A DNA stretch of 64,000 bases from Atherix ibis (lineage: Eukaryota > Arthropoda > Insecta > Diptera > Athericidae): the NCBI GenBank assembly GCA_958298945.1, contig OY282609.1:67552220-67616219 (forward strand), read 5' to 3'. This document shows, one piece after another, positions 50,366 to 61,150 of the stretch. Numbering within the stretch: the stretch's first letter is position 1; each line of letters begins with the position of its first letter. A model generated the notes under the pieces. It searched no databases. It worked only from the letters and a program-made list of their open reading frames with translations, and was not told where the DNA came from. Both the position numbers and the translations under genes were made by a program.

Positions 50366-52369
50366 AGATTCGAACTTTAAACCAAGTATTCCTTTTTGAC
50401 CTGGCCTTAATTTTTTCCTATTAAATTTTTTTTATATGATTAAATTTTTATATTTATAGTTATACTTTTGTTTTTAATACCCCTCCAATAGAGAAATTTT
50501 GTGTTACCGGTATGATTTTTTTTTGTTATGTGGGTGTGAGGAGGAAATTTTTTTTAAAAACTAATGGAGTGATATGAATATATGTTAAAAGACGAGATAT
50601 TTTTTTTAATATTTCAGAAAAAAATAAAATATTTGAACTGTTATATATTTTAATTTGCTATATATTATATTAATGCATTCAAATTTTGTTGAATTATTAA
50701 GATTTTAACCAAAGATTTCTACAGAATATGTTCTTATCATGGTTTAGTTAAGTTAAACCCTTAAAATTAAAGTTAGAAAATTGCTTAATTTTCAAATTTT
50801 ATAATAGTTTAATTTCGTAATTAGTAAATTTCTGATTATTTCCTAACAATTTAAAATATATTTTATTACTAGTCTTACCAAAATTGCTAACATAAATAAT
50901 TTGTCTAATAAAACGAGTATAAATTTTTTTTGTCAGCATATGCTAATGAAAAATCATTTTAAAATACAAAACAGATGAACATTAAAAACTTAATGAGCTC
51001 ATTATTCATTTTGAAAATTTCTACAATTTATTTTGCATTTAAACAGAAAAAATAGAAAAATTTATTCAAGTACCAACAAATCAAATAAGACGAAGGATTT
51101 ATAAATCAAAGTTTCAACAAAAATGAACAAAATGGATTAACATAGTAGAGAACAAGGGAATTTAAGTATGAAAATGATTGAATAAATTCCAAATGGTACT
51201 GTTCATACCCATGTACTGGTATATTTTCATATATTGGAAAATGGGGAACCATCATTGAATATAGGAGCATGTAGACATAAAACTATGCACAAAATTTCAA
51301 GTATTTTATGAACGAATGACGATTTTATCCAAAGAGGATGATTTCCACATTTTGCTATTTTTCCGAGGGAGAATACTCCATTACTGATACGTTAAGAATA
51401 AAGAAAATTAATCAAAGTACAAATGAATTAAGAATTATATTAAAGAGAAAATACTAAAAATTAAAATTGATTTGATTTTACTTATCGAATTACTGAATGT
51501 ACACTTACTAAAACTTTCATTCAAAAAACTTTTAGTATGCAATTTTAGTAAGATGAACTTCAAGTGATCAATTATTTTACAGTCATTATTACCTTCTTTC
51601 TACATACCTAAAAAAATAATCAATTTTGATTCTATGGTATTAGGAGAAATTTTGTACCATTGTACAATTCAACTTTAACAAAAATTATTAACAATATTTA
51701 AGTGTATTTTACGGCATTAATCATTATCATTTGTGATTCGGCTCGTTAACTAGCAAATCTAAATATTTTACCACAAAATATCCGCAACAGTTTGCCTAAA
51801 GAGAGTGAAATTCTGTTTCATTTATACAATTTTCCATACAAATCAGGGGCTGGCCAGCGATTTTGTATTGTATTTTGATGCAGCATTTTTATTCAATGAA
51901 ATTAATACTTTTTTTTTGGTTAAATATAGCCCTAAATTCATCAAAATACGAGAGACTATTTGAGATATTTTTAGATAAATTTTAAGAAGAATTGCATTGC
52001 TGATTGCATTTTGTTCAGATCCACTGGAAGATAGACATTGATTACTAGGCGATACGGAACATTTATGTACGTGGGGTAGGTACATGTACATGTACACGAA
52101 TTAAGGCCTTGCACAAATTCTGACTTCGAAGAAGAACGAAAAATTATTTTCAGTAAAAATGTGCATTGTGAAAATATGCATAATACCAAGAATGTCATCA
52201 ATGACAGTTTTAGTATTTATTGGTAGAAATTTATAAGCAAATTCAAAATATGTCTTGAGCGTGTTTTAAATGATGTGTTAAAGTAAAAAATATAGAAAAA
52301 ATTTGAAGAGAAATAATTTCAAAAAATTATTTTAAAAATTGGTTTACTAAAAATTTTTAATAAAAAAAT
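50366..52369. other. AT-rich unique DNA, no supported gene
   Basis: No gene recognised. 50420-51000 is extremely A+T-rich. The 51830-52200 block contains overlapping short minus-strand frames (76-84 codons) with no domain. A gtacatgtacatgtac palindromic run lies at 52080-52096. Confidence 0.5.
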
Positions 52370-52545
52370 CAATTAATATTTTGACTAAAACAGAAATTTC
52401 AATTTAAAATTTCGACCAAATAATTCTATTAAAATTTTCTATTGAAAATTTTGAATGAAAACTAAAAATTTCGACTGATTTTGACTAAAATTTCGACTGC
52501 AAATTTCGAGTGAAATTTTGACCGAACATTTTTACTGAACCACAT
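52370..52545 (-). repeat. Degenerate patch with GACTGAAATTTC-type units, reverse orientation
   Basis: About a dozen irregular units such as tttcgaccaaat, attgaaaattttg, tttcgactgattttg, tttcgactgcaaatttcg and ttttgaccgaac. The tttcgact form is the reverse complement of the agtcgaaa variant at 18.5 kb, linking distant patches of the family. Confidence 0.85.
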
Positions 52546-54181
52546 TTCAAAGGCGATGTTTATAAACCTTACTGAGCGATATAATTTTCACTTTAAGATC
52601 TTGATAATTTTATTGTACGATTATAACCTCGTAGATATGTATATGGTATATTTTTGAGAGAACAAAAAATCGTGAAAACTAACTAAAATATTATTAGACA
52701 CTATCCTTATATTATTGCCTTCGAATAATTGAAATGAAAAAGAGAATTTTGCCGATACACGAAATGTGCATTTTTAACGTATTTGCTTTGATTTTATTAT
52801 ATCCCGACATGCACGAACAGATTGAATATGTGCAATTTTATTATTTTTATAGGGAAATTTTTTTCTTCAGTATCCGACTTGTGTATATTTTTTGTTTCGG
52901 ATATATTTAACAATATTTGTATACTCCTAGACACAAGTATATGTGTATGTACACTCGTAGATGAAAAATAAATTTATTTTTTGATTTTTAAATTTTACAA
53001 AAGCATTAATTTTTTTCGTATCGATTTTTATTTTAAAATTTTAGACAAAACGGACGTTCAGTCACATGAAAATTGCATTCGGACAGAAAAAAATTGGCGG
53101 GAAAAGTGATTTTGAAATCGCTTGCTGTTGGATGGAGTGTTTAAAAGAGCTGAGACAATTTTTACCCCCATTTTTCGTTGAATACACTATTGAATATTGT
53201 AATTATAAATATTGGTAACGAGATAACACGTAGGAGTGAACTAACACAAGGAAAATATCAGATGGGTCCCTTGATACGGGACCATAATCGGCTGCCAGAT
53301 CATATAAAGAATGTCCTGGAGTTGCACATATTTACCGGAGGACTTCTCGTCAACAATATTATCTTTTCAACTGGAGGACGGCGGGCCCTCTATCGAATGG
53401 AAATTTTTTTTTTAAATAAATTAAAAATTAAATCAAACTCAGATTCGAAATGAAAAATTTTTATTCGAAAAATGGAAATTGCCAACAATTTTTCCACGAC
53501 ATAAAAATAAATGATTGAAAAAATTACAATTAAAAAAAAGTGTAAGGATATAAATAGTACATCATAAACTGTTATAGTGTGAGTGTATTATTTATAGTGA
53601 ATATTTTGGGGAGATTTTTCCATCACGGCTAGTTAACTTGTCAATGAATGTAGTAGTACAGGGTTTAAATTTCGACTGCAGTTTCCGAATGAAGGATGCA
53701 CAACCAAGCAGCTTGCAATCCACTCTTTGTTACAATTCAGAGTGCAATTTTTATTTTATTGTAACATTTTTCAGGCAATTTTTAATTCTTTTTTCTTTAC
53801 TTTTAATTTTTACAGATTGAGCAGAGGAATTTTTTTCAACGTTTATACATTTGAGTTTTTTTCTCTTTTATACAATCGAACATATTTTCATATAAGCATA
53901 AAAACAATACAGGATTTATAGGATCCTTCGAAATTGCAATTTTGCATATTGCAGCAATTTATTCGGTAACATCGTTGGTCAATTCAAATTGAATATGTTC
54001 ATTGCGACTATATTTTCATCTGTCAATTGAAATGACAACTTTTCGAGAATAGCATTTAGTATTTTTTTATATTGGTGAATGAATATAATACATAGCTAGT
54101 TGATATAAGCTATTTGTCATCGTTAAATATGAGAAGTCTGTAAATCCTTCGACTCAACATTTTGTTTTCAAAAAATTCTAC
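52546..54181. other. AT-rich unique DNA with one unrecognised short open frame
   Basis: A 91-codon frame at 53178-53453 (+) contains a stretch (about residues 15-70, TRRSELTQGKYQMG... to ...STGGRRALYRM) whose composition is richer in GC than its surroundings. I do not recognise it; it might be a fragment of an unidentified mobile element or gene. Otherwise nothing supported. Confidence 0.4.
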
Positions 54182-55440
54182 TTTTTTTTTTTTTTTATTT
54201 ATTTGACAGGTTTTTCATTTCTACGTTATTGTACAATTTTTACATAACACATATATGCATTTATACACATAGACATAAGATACAGTCGCTCCTATGGAGC
54301 ATATAGCGGCACTAGAGACTCTGTGAACTCTCTCCATCTGCTTCTGTCTTGGGCTAGACTTTTCACTTCCGACCATGACTTGCCAATTTGTTGGTGTTCA
54401 CGCTCGACTGATCTTCTCCAAGTGGTCCTTGGTCGTCCTCTGCTGCGATTGCCTTGTGGGTTCCAATCTAGTGCCATCCTTGCAATGTCTGTAGGTGGTT
54501 TTCGCAAGATGTGGCCAATCCAACTCCGTTTCCTGCGTTTGATGTCAGCTAGCAGGGGTATTTGCTTCGTGAGAAGAAGCAGCTCATCGTTCGTTATCCA
54601 GTTCGGCCAGAAGATCTTGCTTATACGCCTCAAGCATCTGTTCACAAATGTTTGAGGCTTACGAGTCGTGCTGTCGATTACTTTCCATGTTTCGCAGCCG
54701 TACAGCAGGACTGGCTTGACGTTTGAACTGAATATTCGAAGTTTGAGTGCTATGGAGAGGTGGTTGGAACGGCACACGTTCCCAAGTGAGGTGTACGCTT
54801 GTCGCGCCTTGTTGATGCACGTTTGGATGTCGTTTCAGTTCCACCATCCTTGCTGAGCATGCTGCCCAGGTAACAGAACTTTTCGACATCTTCAACTTGG
54901 GTACCGTGTAGCATCAAGGGCCTCTCGCAGGTGGCGCCGATACGCATCAATTTGGTCTTCTTGATGTTGATTCTCATCCCCACTTCTTCGGCGTTGGAGG
55001 CCAGAGCATTCACTTTCTCCTGAATGCCGTTGAAGGTGTGGGACATGAGGCATATGTCGTCGGCGTAGTCCAGGTCATGGAGCTGGTCACGCAGTGTCCA
55101 CTGGATATCGTTGCTGGCTGTGTTGTTAGTCCGTTGAAGGACTAGGTCTAGGGCGATTATGAAGAGGATAGGCTAGATTACGCAACCCTGCCTGACTCCT
55201 CTCGAGATGTTGAATGGATCGCTGTTTCGTCCTTTGAAGCGCACTCTACACGGGGCCTCACGGTATAGTTCTCGGATGAGATCGATGATGGCCTGTGGGA
55301 TGCCTAGTTCAGCCAGAGTACTCCAGATGGCGTCGCTAGAAATCATGTCAAAGGCTCTTTCGAAGTCAACGAAGAGAAGATAGAGCGGGCTGTTCCATTC
55401 GTTCGACTGTTCAATGATCATTCTTAGGCTGTTGATGTGA
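54182..55440 (-). mobile_element. 5'-truncated non-LTR retrotransposon with reverse transcriptase remnant
   Basis: The minus strand carries the C-terminal half of a LINE-type reverse transcriptase. The N-terminal end starts inside the fingers/palm with LFVDFERAFD and RGVRQGC. A single in-frame TAG (plus 55173-55175) follows, then PILFIIALDLVLQ, then the catalytic YADD (plus 55056-55067). INIKKTKLM and FCYLGSMLSKDGG come next. A frameshift near 54838-54845 precedes a 161-codon frame with VLLYGCETW, WIGHILRKP and ALDWNPQGNRSRGRPRTTWRR, a C-terminal domain common in RTE-like and related LINEs. After the stop at 54292 comes a short 3' UTR and a poly(A) tract (T15 at 54182-54196 on plus). Truncation at about 55440 plus the tail is the usual structure of an incomplete LINE insertion. 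It is much more GC-rich than its flanks. The endonuclease and upstream open frame are missing, so it is dead. Clade is tentative. Confidence 0.9.
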
Positions 55441-58400
55441 TCTATTATTTTTTAGGCTGTTGATGTATTTTGTGGCATCTATTGTATTTTAACAATTCTT
55501 CCTTTCCCTTTAATATTCATTTTCGTAATATGAGGACCTATTTACAAAAGTTTTAATTACTATTGCATTGGTTTTAAGATAAACCAGTAGGTTTTTTAAA
55601 CTAATTATTTAAAACTAAATTAACAATTTTAATATTTTACGTGTCAATCAAATTATGAGTTAATACAATTTATGGCTATTACTATTTTGATCAAATAATT
55701 TTTCATAATTTTTTAACATTATATTATTATCAAAATTAAAAAAAACACATAATTCTATTACAAAAATTTATAAAAACTATACATTTACGTGAGTCGGACT
55801 CTTTTCAATGTGAGCAGTTTAAATAAAGGTGGCTTGGTCATCTATGAACTAATTTATATAAAAAAAAAACATTTTATATTGTCTAACCACATGTGCACCT
55901 TTTTTCACCACCTCTTCTCGTATACTGTGTATACGCCCATTTCCGACATTTCCGTATCCATCTTCTCATACTTCTGTAGTAAAAATTTCCCGAACGAGTT
56001 ATATTCAAGAGCAATTTTTCTTTCACAGTTTTTTTCCTTATATTCGAACAATTTTATTTTTCGACCATTTTATTCATACATATTTCTTTAGCCTCCCATT
56101 TTTTGTATATATATAAGTACTCGTATTTTCTGGAATGCTATGTATTCCTTAATCTACAAGCTATGGAGTTTTTAACGCTAAGCTATGGAATTGGGGAGGA
56201 CAAGAGATACATTTAAGTAGTTTTCAAAGAGTCCATATAGAATTTTTTCTTCCAATATTTACACAAATTTCTATGCACAAATACAAGTATGAATATTATT
56301 GTGTTATGGAAGTATAGACGTTTCTTTTTTCTCTTCCAATATAAACATATTTATATCGCTGGAAACCTGAAAAGATATTTCTAGGAATTGGTCATTTGGT
56401 CATCTATTTGTGCACGAGCTTATGATATAAACACACACTAGCATATGCAAGAAAATATCCTCACACCCACAGACTTTTCATATTCGTTTTCGTTTACAAT
56501 ATAAATGTGTATTTTTCATAATCACTCCAACTACCCTCCTACACTATGACTTCCTACTACTGTAGCTCACCACAATGGTCTATGCCATCGATATATTCGT
56601 ATCCACGTGTAGGTGCCTTTATGATTCTATGCCAATAAAACTAAAAATAAAAGAAGACCAAAAAAAAGATTCAAAAATAAGCCAATACAAAAAGGAGCAA
56701 AATGAAAAAAAAGGGATAATGCTAAAAAAAATTTACGAAGAAGAAAAAACGGAAAATATAGCAAAACCGGTAACTGAGTGAGAAACCAGTAAGGAAAACC
56801 TGAGCTGAAAAAAAATTATATTGAAGGAGCAAAAAAGAAAAGAAAGGAAAAAAAATATATAAAGTAACGCGAATAAAGATAAAGAAGAAAAATTTATCCT
56901 AACTCATGGTCAGAATCGAATTTTTCTATCTTTCGACCCTTACTATAGCCCCATAATACCCAATCTCCTTAATACTATTCCTAACCGCTGCTCTAAGGAC
57001 TCTATAAACTTATTGTAGTCCGAATAAGAAGCAATTCCAACCTCATCCCTTATATACTTGGACAACAGTACTTCTATATATGAACATATATAAAAAAGGA
57101 TATTTTCTATCTATAATATATATACATATATACACACGTTTATACCACAATAAATACTAATAAATGGACAAGTTCGTATAGTATAAGAAGGAGGATACCA
57201 AACCGGGTAGATTCTTTGGTTCGTGCTGGACATTCTAAGTTTTGTGAAAGAGTCCACAACATAGAAATTATAGATTTTCTGTTTTTGTATTTTTCTATTT
57301 TTTTCCTAGAAAACATTGTTTTTTTATCTCTATTTGGATAGGTGATCCCCATTTCTGATATTTCTTCGTACTTAGTTTGTTCTAAGGGTGAAGAATATCC
57401 TTTGCTGACTGTACACTATGGTTGGATTCCGTGACTGAAATATCTATAAACCCCTTTCTTCCTATTTTATTAAAGCTTTAGTATAATGTTTCGAGAAATT
57501 TTGTATTATTTATTTTCATTTCTTTTTTTCAGCCATTTTATATCTTATGTAGAAAAATACATTCATGCACACATTATTCTAGGTACAATATATATTTATT
57601 AATACTTATATATGAGTTATTTTTTTTCAATTTTTACTCTTTCCAATGTTTTACGGTGTTTTCCTTAGATTATTTTTTTAATACGCTAACAAAGGGTATG
57701 ATTATTATTTTTGAGTATTTGTATATATACAATACACACATTGTTATAAAATGGAAAGAGATAGAGTTTTTCTCCCTTCAACATTTGTTCTGTTTTTTAC
57801 ACTTAAACCATTCTAAGCTTCAGAATATCTTAAAATAATGCAGAAATATTCATTTTTGAATATATATGTGTGTTTGTACAATTGGGATAAAGTTTGGTAG
57901 TATACAGAAAATAAAAGGAGAAGAGGGAAAAAATAAGGAAAATCTACAAAATATATTGTCAGAAATAATACGGGAAAAAATGGAAAAAACAATCGAAAAA
58001 TGACGATGAGCACAAGGGATCAAATAAAATAAGATTAAAAAAAATTGTGAACTTTCTGTGGAAAATTGGAAAAACTTTACCGTAAGCGAGGCAAAATAAG
58101 AAAAACTGAGCGAAATAATAACAATAACAGATAGTATATAGAACAACAACAACATTTGTACGAAACTGAACGTGGAAATGAATTTAATAAAAATAGGAAT
58201 GATGGAAAGAAGGAAAAGACGAAAGAAAAAGAAGATAAATTATAGTACAATTTTCTACAGGAACAGAGAATGCTATATTAATTGTGGGGTTTCTTATTAT
58301 AGCGGAAAGAGAATAAATGGAAAATGGGTGGTCTATAACTGTGACGAGCGAAGTTTCCGTATGCTTGGTGAAGTTATTTTTCGCACTTGAAAATATTCTA

Positions 58401-58697
58401 TTATGAAAGGAGTTATTATAAGGATATACTCAGTTTTATTATTTAGTAGAATGGTTTGAGAATAACGGCATGCTTGTTTTATGAGAATCTATGTACGCTA
58501 TTCCAATCTGAAATATCATTTGTAGCAATAATAATATAATTACAGAAGCTTAATTTATTATATTTAATAATAATTATTGGTAGTAGCGGAAAAATAAAAA
58601 TATTCATCACAAAATGTTCACAATGAAACTTATCTGAACACAAGAAAATATAATTTTTGTTAAATTGCGGCGAACTGCTTTCACAAAAAGTGAGACA
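55441..58697. other. AT-rich unique DNA, no supported gene
   Basis: Immediately beside the LINE break the sequence taggctgttgatgt is repeated (55426-55440 and about 55453-55467), a possible trace of the integration event. The open frames at 55789-56091 (+), 57850-58155 (minus) and 58172-58390 (+) are low-complexity (Phe/Ser/Ile- or Lys/Arg-rich) and unsupported. A/G-rich stretches occur at 56640-56890. Confidence 0.5.
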
Positions 58698-61150
58698 AAT
58701 TTTTACTGAAAATTTTTACTGAAAATTTTTTACTGAAGATTTTTTACTGAAGATTTTTTACTGAAGATTTTTTACTGAAGATTTTTTACTGAAGATTTTT
58801 TACTGAAGATTTTTTACTGAAGATTTTTTACTGAAGATTTTTTACTGAAGATTTTTTACTGAAGATTTTTTACTGAAGATTTTTTACTGAAGATTTTTTA
58901 CTGAAGATTTTTTACTGAAGATTTTTTACTGAAGATTTTTTACTGAAGATTTTTTACTGAAGATTTTTTACTGAAGATTTTTTACTGAAGATTTTTTACT
59001 GAAGATTTTTTACTGAAGATTTTTTACTGAAGATTTTTTACTGAAGATTTTTTACTGAAGATTTTTTACTGAAGATTTTTTACTGAAGATTTTTTACTGA
59101 AGATTTTTTACTGAAAATTTTTACTGAAAATTTTTACTGAAAATTTTTACTGAAAATTTTTACTGAAAATTTTTACTGAAAATTTTTACTGAAAATTTTT
59201 ACTGAAAATTTTTACTGAAAATTTTTACTGAAAATTTTTACTGAAAATTTTTACTGAAAATTTTTACTGAAAATTTTTACTGAAAATTTTTACTGAAAAT
59301 TTTTACTGAAAATTTTTACTGAAAATTTTTACTGAAAATTTTTACTGAAAATTTTTACTGAAAATTTTTACTGAAAATTTTTACTGAAAATTTTTACTGA
59401 AAATTTTTACTGAAAATTTTTACTGAAAATTTTTACTGAAAATTTTGACTGAAAATTTTTACTGAAAATTTTTACTGAAAATTTTTACTGAAAATTTTTA
59501 CTGAAAATTTTTACTGAAAATTTTTTACTGAAGATTTTTTACTGAAGATTTTTTACTGAAGATTTTTTACTGAAGATTTTTTACTGAAGATTTTTTACTG
59601 AAGATTTTTTACTGAAGATTTTTTACTGAAGATTTTTTACTGAAGATTTTTTACTGAAGATTTTTTACTGAAGATTTTTTACTGAGGATTTTTTACTGAA
59701 GATTTTTTACTGAAGATTTTTTACTGAAGATTTTTTACTGAAGATTTTTTACTGAAGATTATTTACTGAAGATTTTTTACTGAAGATTTTTTACTGAAGA
59801 TTTTTTACTGAAGATTTTTTACTGAAGATTTTTTACTGAAGATTTTTTACTGAAGATTTTTTACTGAAGATTTTTTACTGAAGATTTTTTACTGAAGATT
59901 TTTTACTGAAGATTTTTTACTGAAGATTTTTTACTGAAGATTTTTTACTGAAGATTTTTTACTGAAGATTTTTTACTGAAGATTTTTTAGTGAAGATTTT
60001 TTAGTGAAGAATTTTTAGTGAAAATTTTTACTGAAAATTTTTACTGAAAATTTTTACTGAAAATTTTTACTGAAAATTTTTACTGAAAATTTTTACTGAA
60101 AATTTTTACTGAAAATTTTTACTGAAAATTTTTACTGAAAATTTTTACTGAAAATTTTTACTGAAAATTTTTACTGAAAATTTTTACTGAAAATTTTTAC
60201 TGAAAATTTTTACTGAAAATTTTTACTGAAAATTTTTACTGAAAATTTTTTACTGAAGATTTTTTACTGAAGATTTTTTACTGAAGATTTTTTACTGAAG
60301 ATTTTTTACTGAAGATTTTTTACTGAAGATTTTTTACTGAAGATTTTTTACTGAAGATTTTTTACTGAGGATTTTTTACTGAAGATTTTTTACTGAAGAT
60401 TTTTTACTGAAGATTTTTTACTGAAGATTTTTTACTGAAGATTTTTTACTGAAGATTATTTACTGAAGATTTTTTACTGAAGATTTTTTACTGAAGATTT
60501 TTTACTGAAGATTTTTTACTGAAGATTTTTTACTGAAGATTTTTTACTGAAGATTTTTTACTGAAGATTTTTTACTGAAGATTTTTTACTGAAGATTTTT
60601 TACTGAAGATTTTTTACTGAAGATTTTTTACTGAAGATTTTTTACTGAAGATTTTTTACTGAAGATTTTTTAGTGAAGATTTTTTAGTGAAGAATTTTTA
60701 GTGAAAATTTTTACTGAAAATTTTTACTGAAAATTTTTACTGAAAATTTTTACTGAAAATTTTTACTGAAAATTTTTACTGAAAATTTTTACTGAAAATT
60801 TTTACTGAAAATTTTTACTGAAAATTTTTACTGAAAATTTTTACTGAAAATTTTTACTGAAAATTTTTACTGAAAATTTTTACTGAAAATTTTTACTGAA
60901 AATTTTTACTGAAAATTTTTACTGAAAATTTTTACTGAAAATTTTTACTGAAAATTTTTACTGAAAATTTTTACTGAAAATTTTTACTGAAAATTTTTAC
61001 TGAAAATTTTTACTGAAAATTTTTACTGAAAATTTTTACTGAAAATTTTTACTGAAAATTTTTACTGAAAATTTTTACTGAAAATTTCTATTGAAAATTT
61101 AGAACCAAAAATTTTTAGTGAAGATTTAAACTGAAAATTTCTATTGAAAA
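58698..61150 (-). repeat. Minisatellite array F, alternating 13-mer and 14-mer blocks with 683-bp super-period
   Basis: The array consists of two related monomers: the 14-mer ACTGAAGATTTTTT and the 13-mer ACTGAAAATTTTT (reverse complement of the array C unit). Blocks run: 14-mers 58731-59106, 13-mers to about 59520, 14-mers to about 60005, 13-mers to about 60245, 14-mers to about 60690, 13-mers to about 61090, then decay. The second and third cycles share private variants: actgagg at 59681 and 60364, and the tttagtgaag cluster at 59981 and 60664, both exactly 683 bp apart. The variant gattatttactg (59757 and 60454) is 697 bp apart, one 14-mer off. This shows duplication of a whole two-block segment followed by single-monomer slippage on both sides of that variant. 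Confidence 0.97.

Noticed and set aside
6209..56125. Apparent recurrence of the word TACGAGTA
   Set aside because: I count about five exact occurrences on both strands, only about twice a rough expectation for this composition; not convincing.
56572..56640. 16-bp match (acaatggtctatgcca) to the arm of the 8.6-kb inverted repeat
   Set aside because: A match of this length is expected about once by chance in 64 kb on both strands, and no surrounding similarity is visible.
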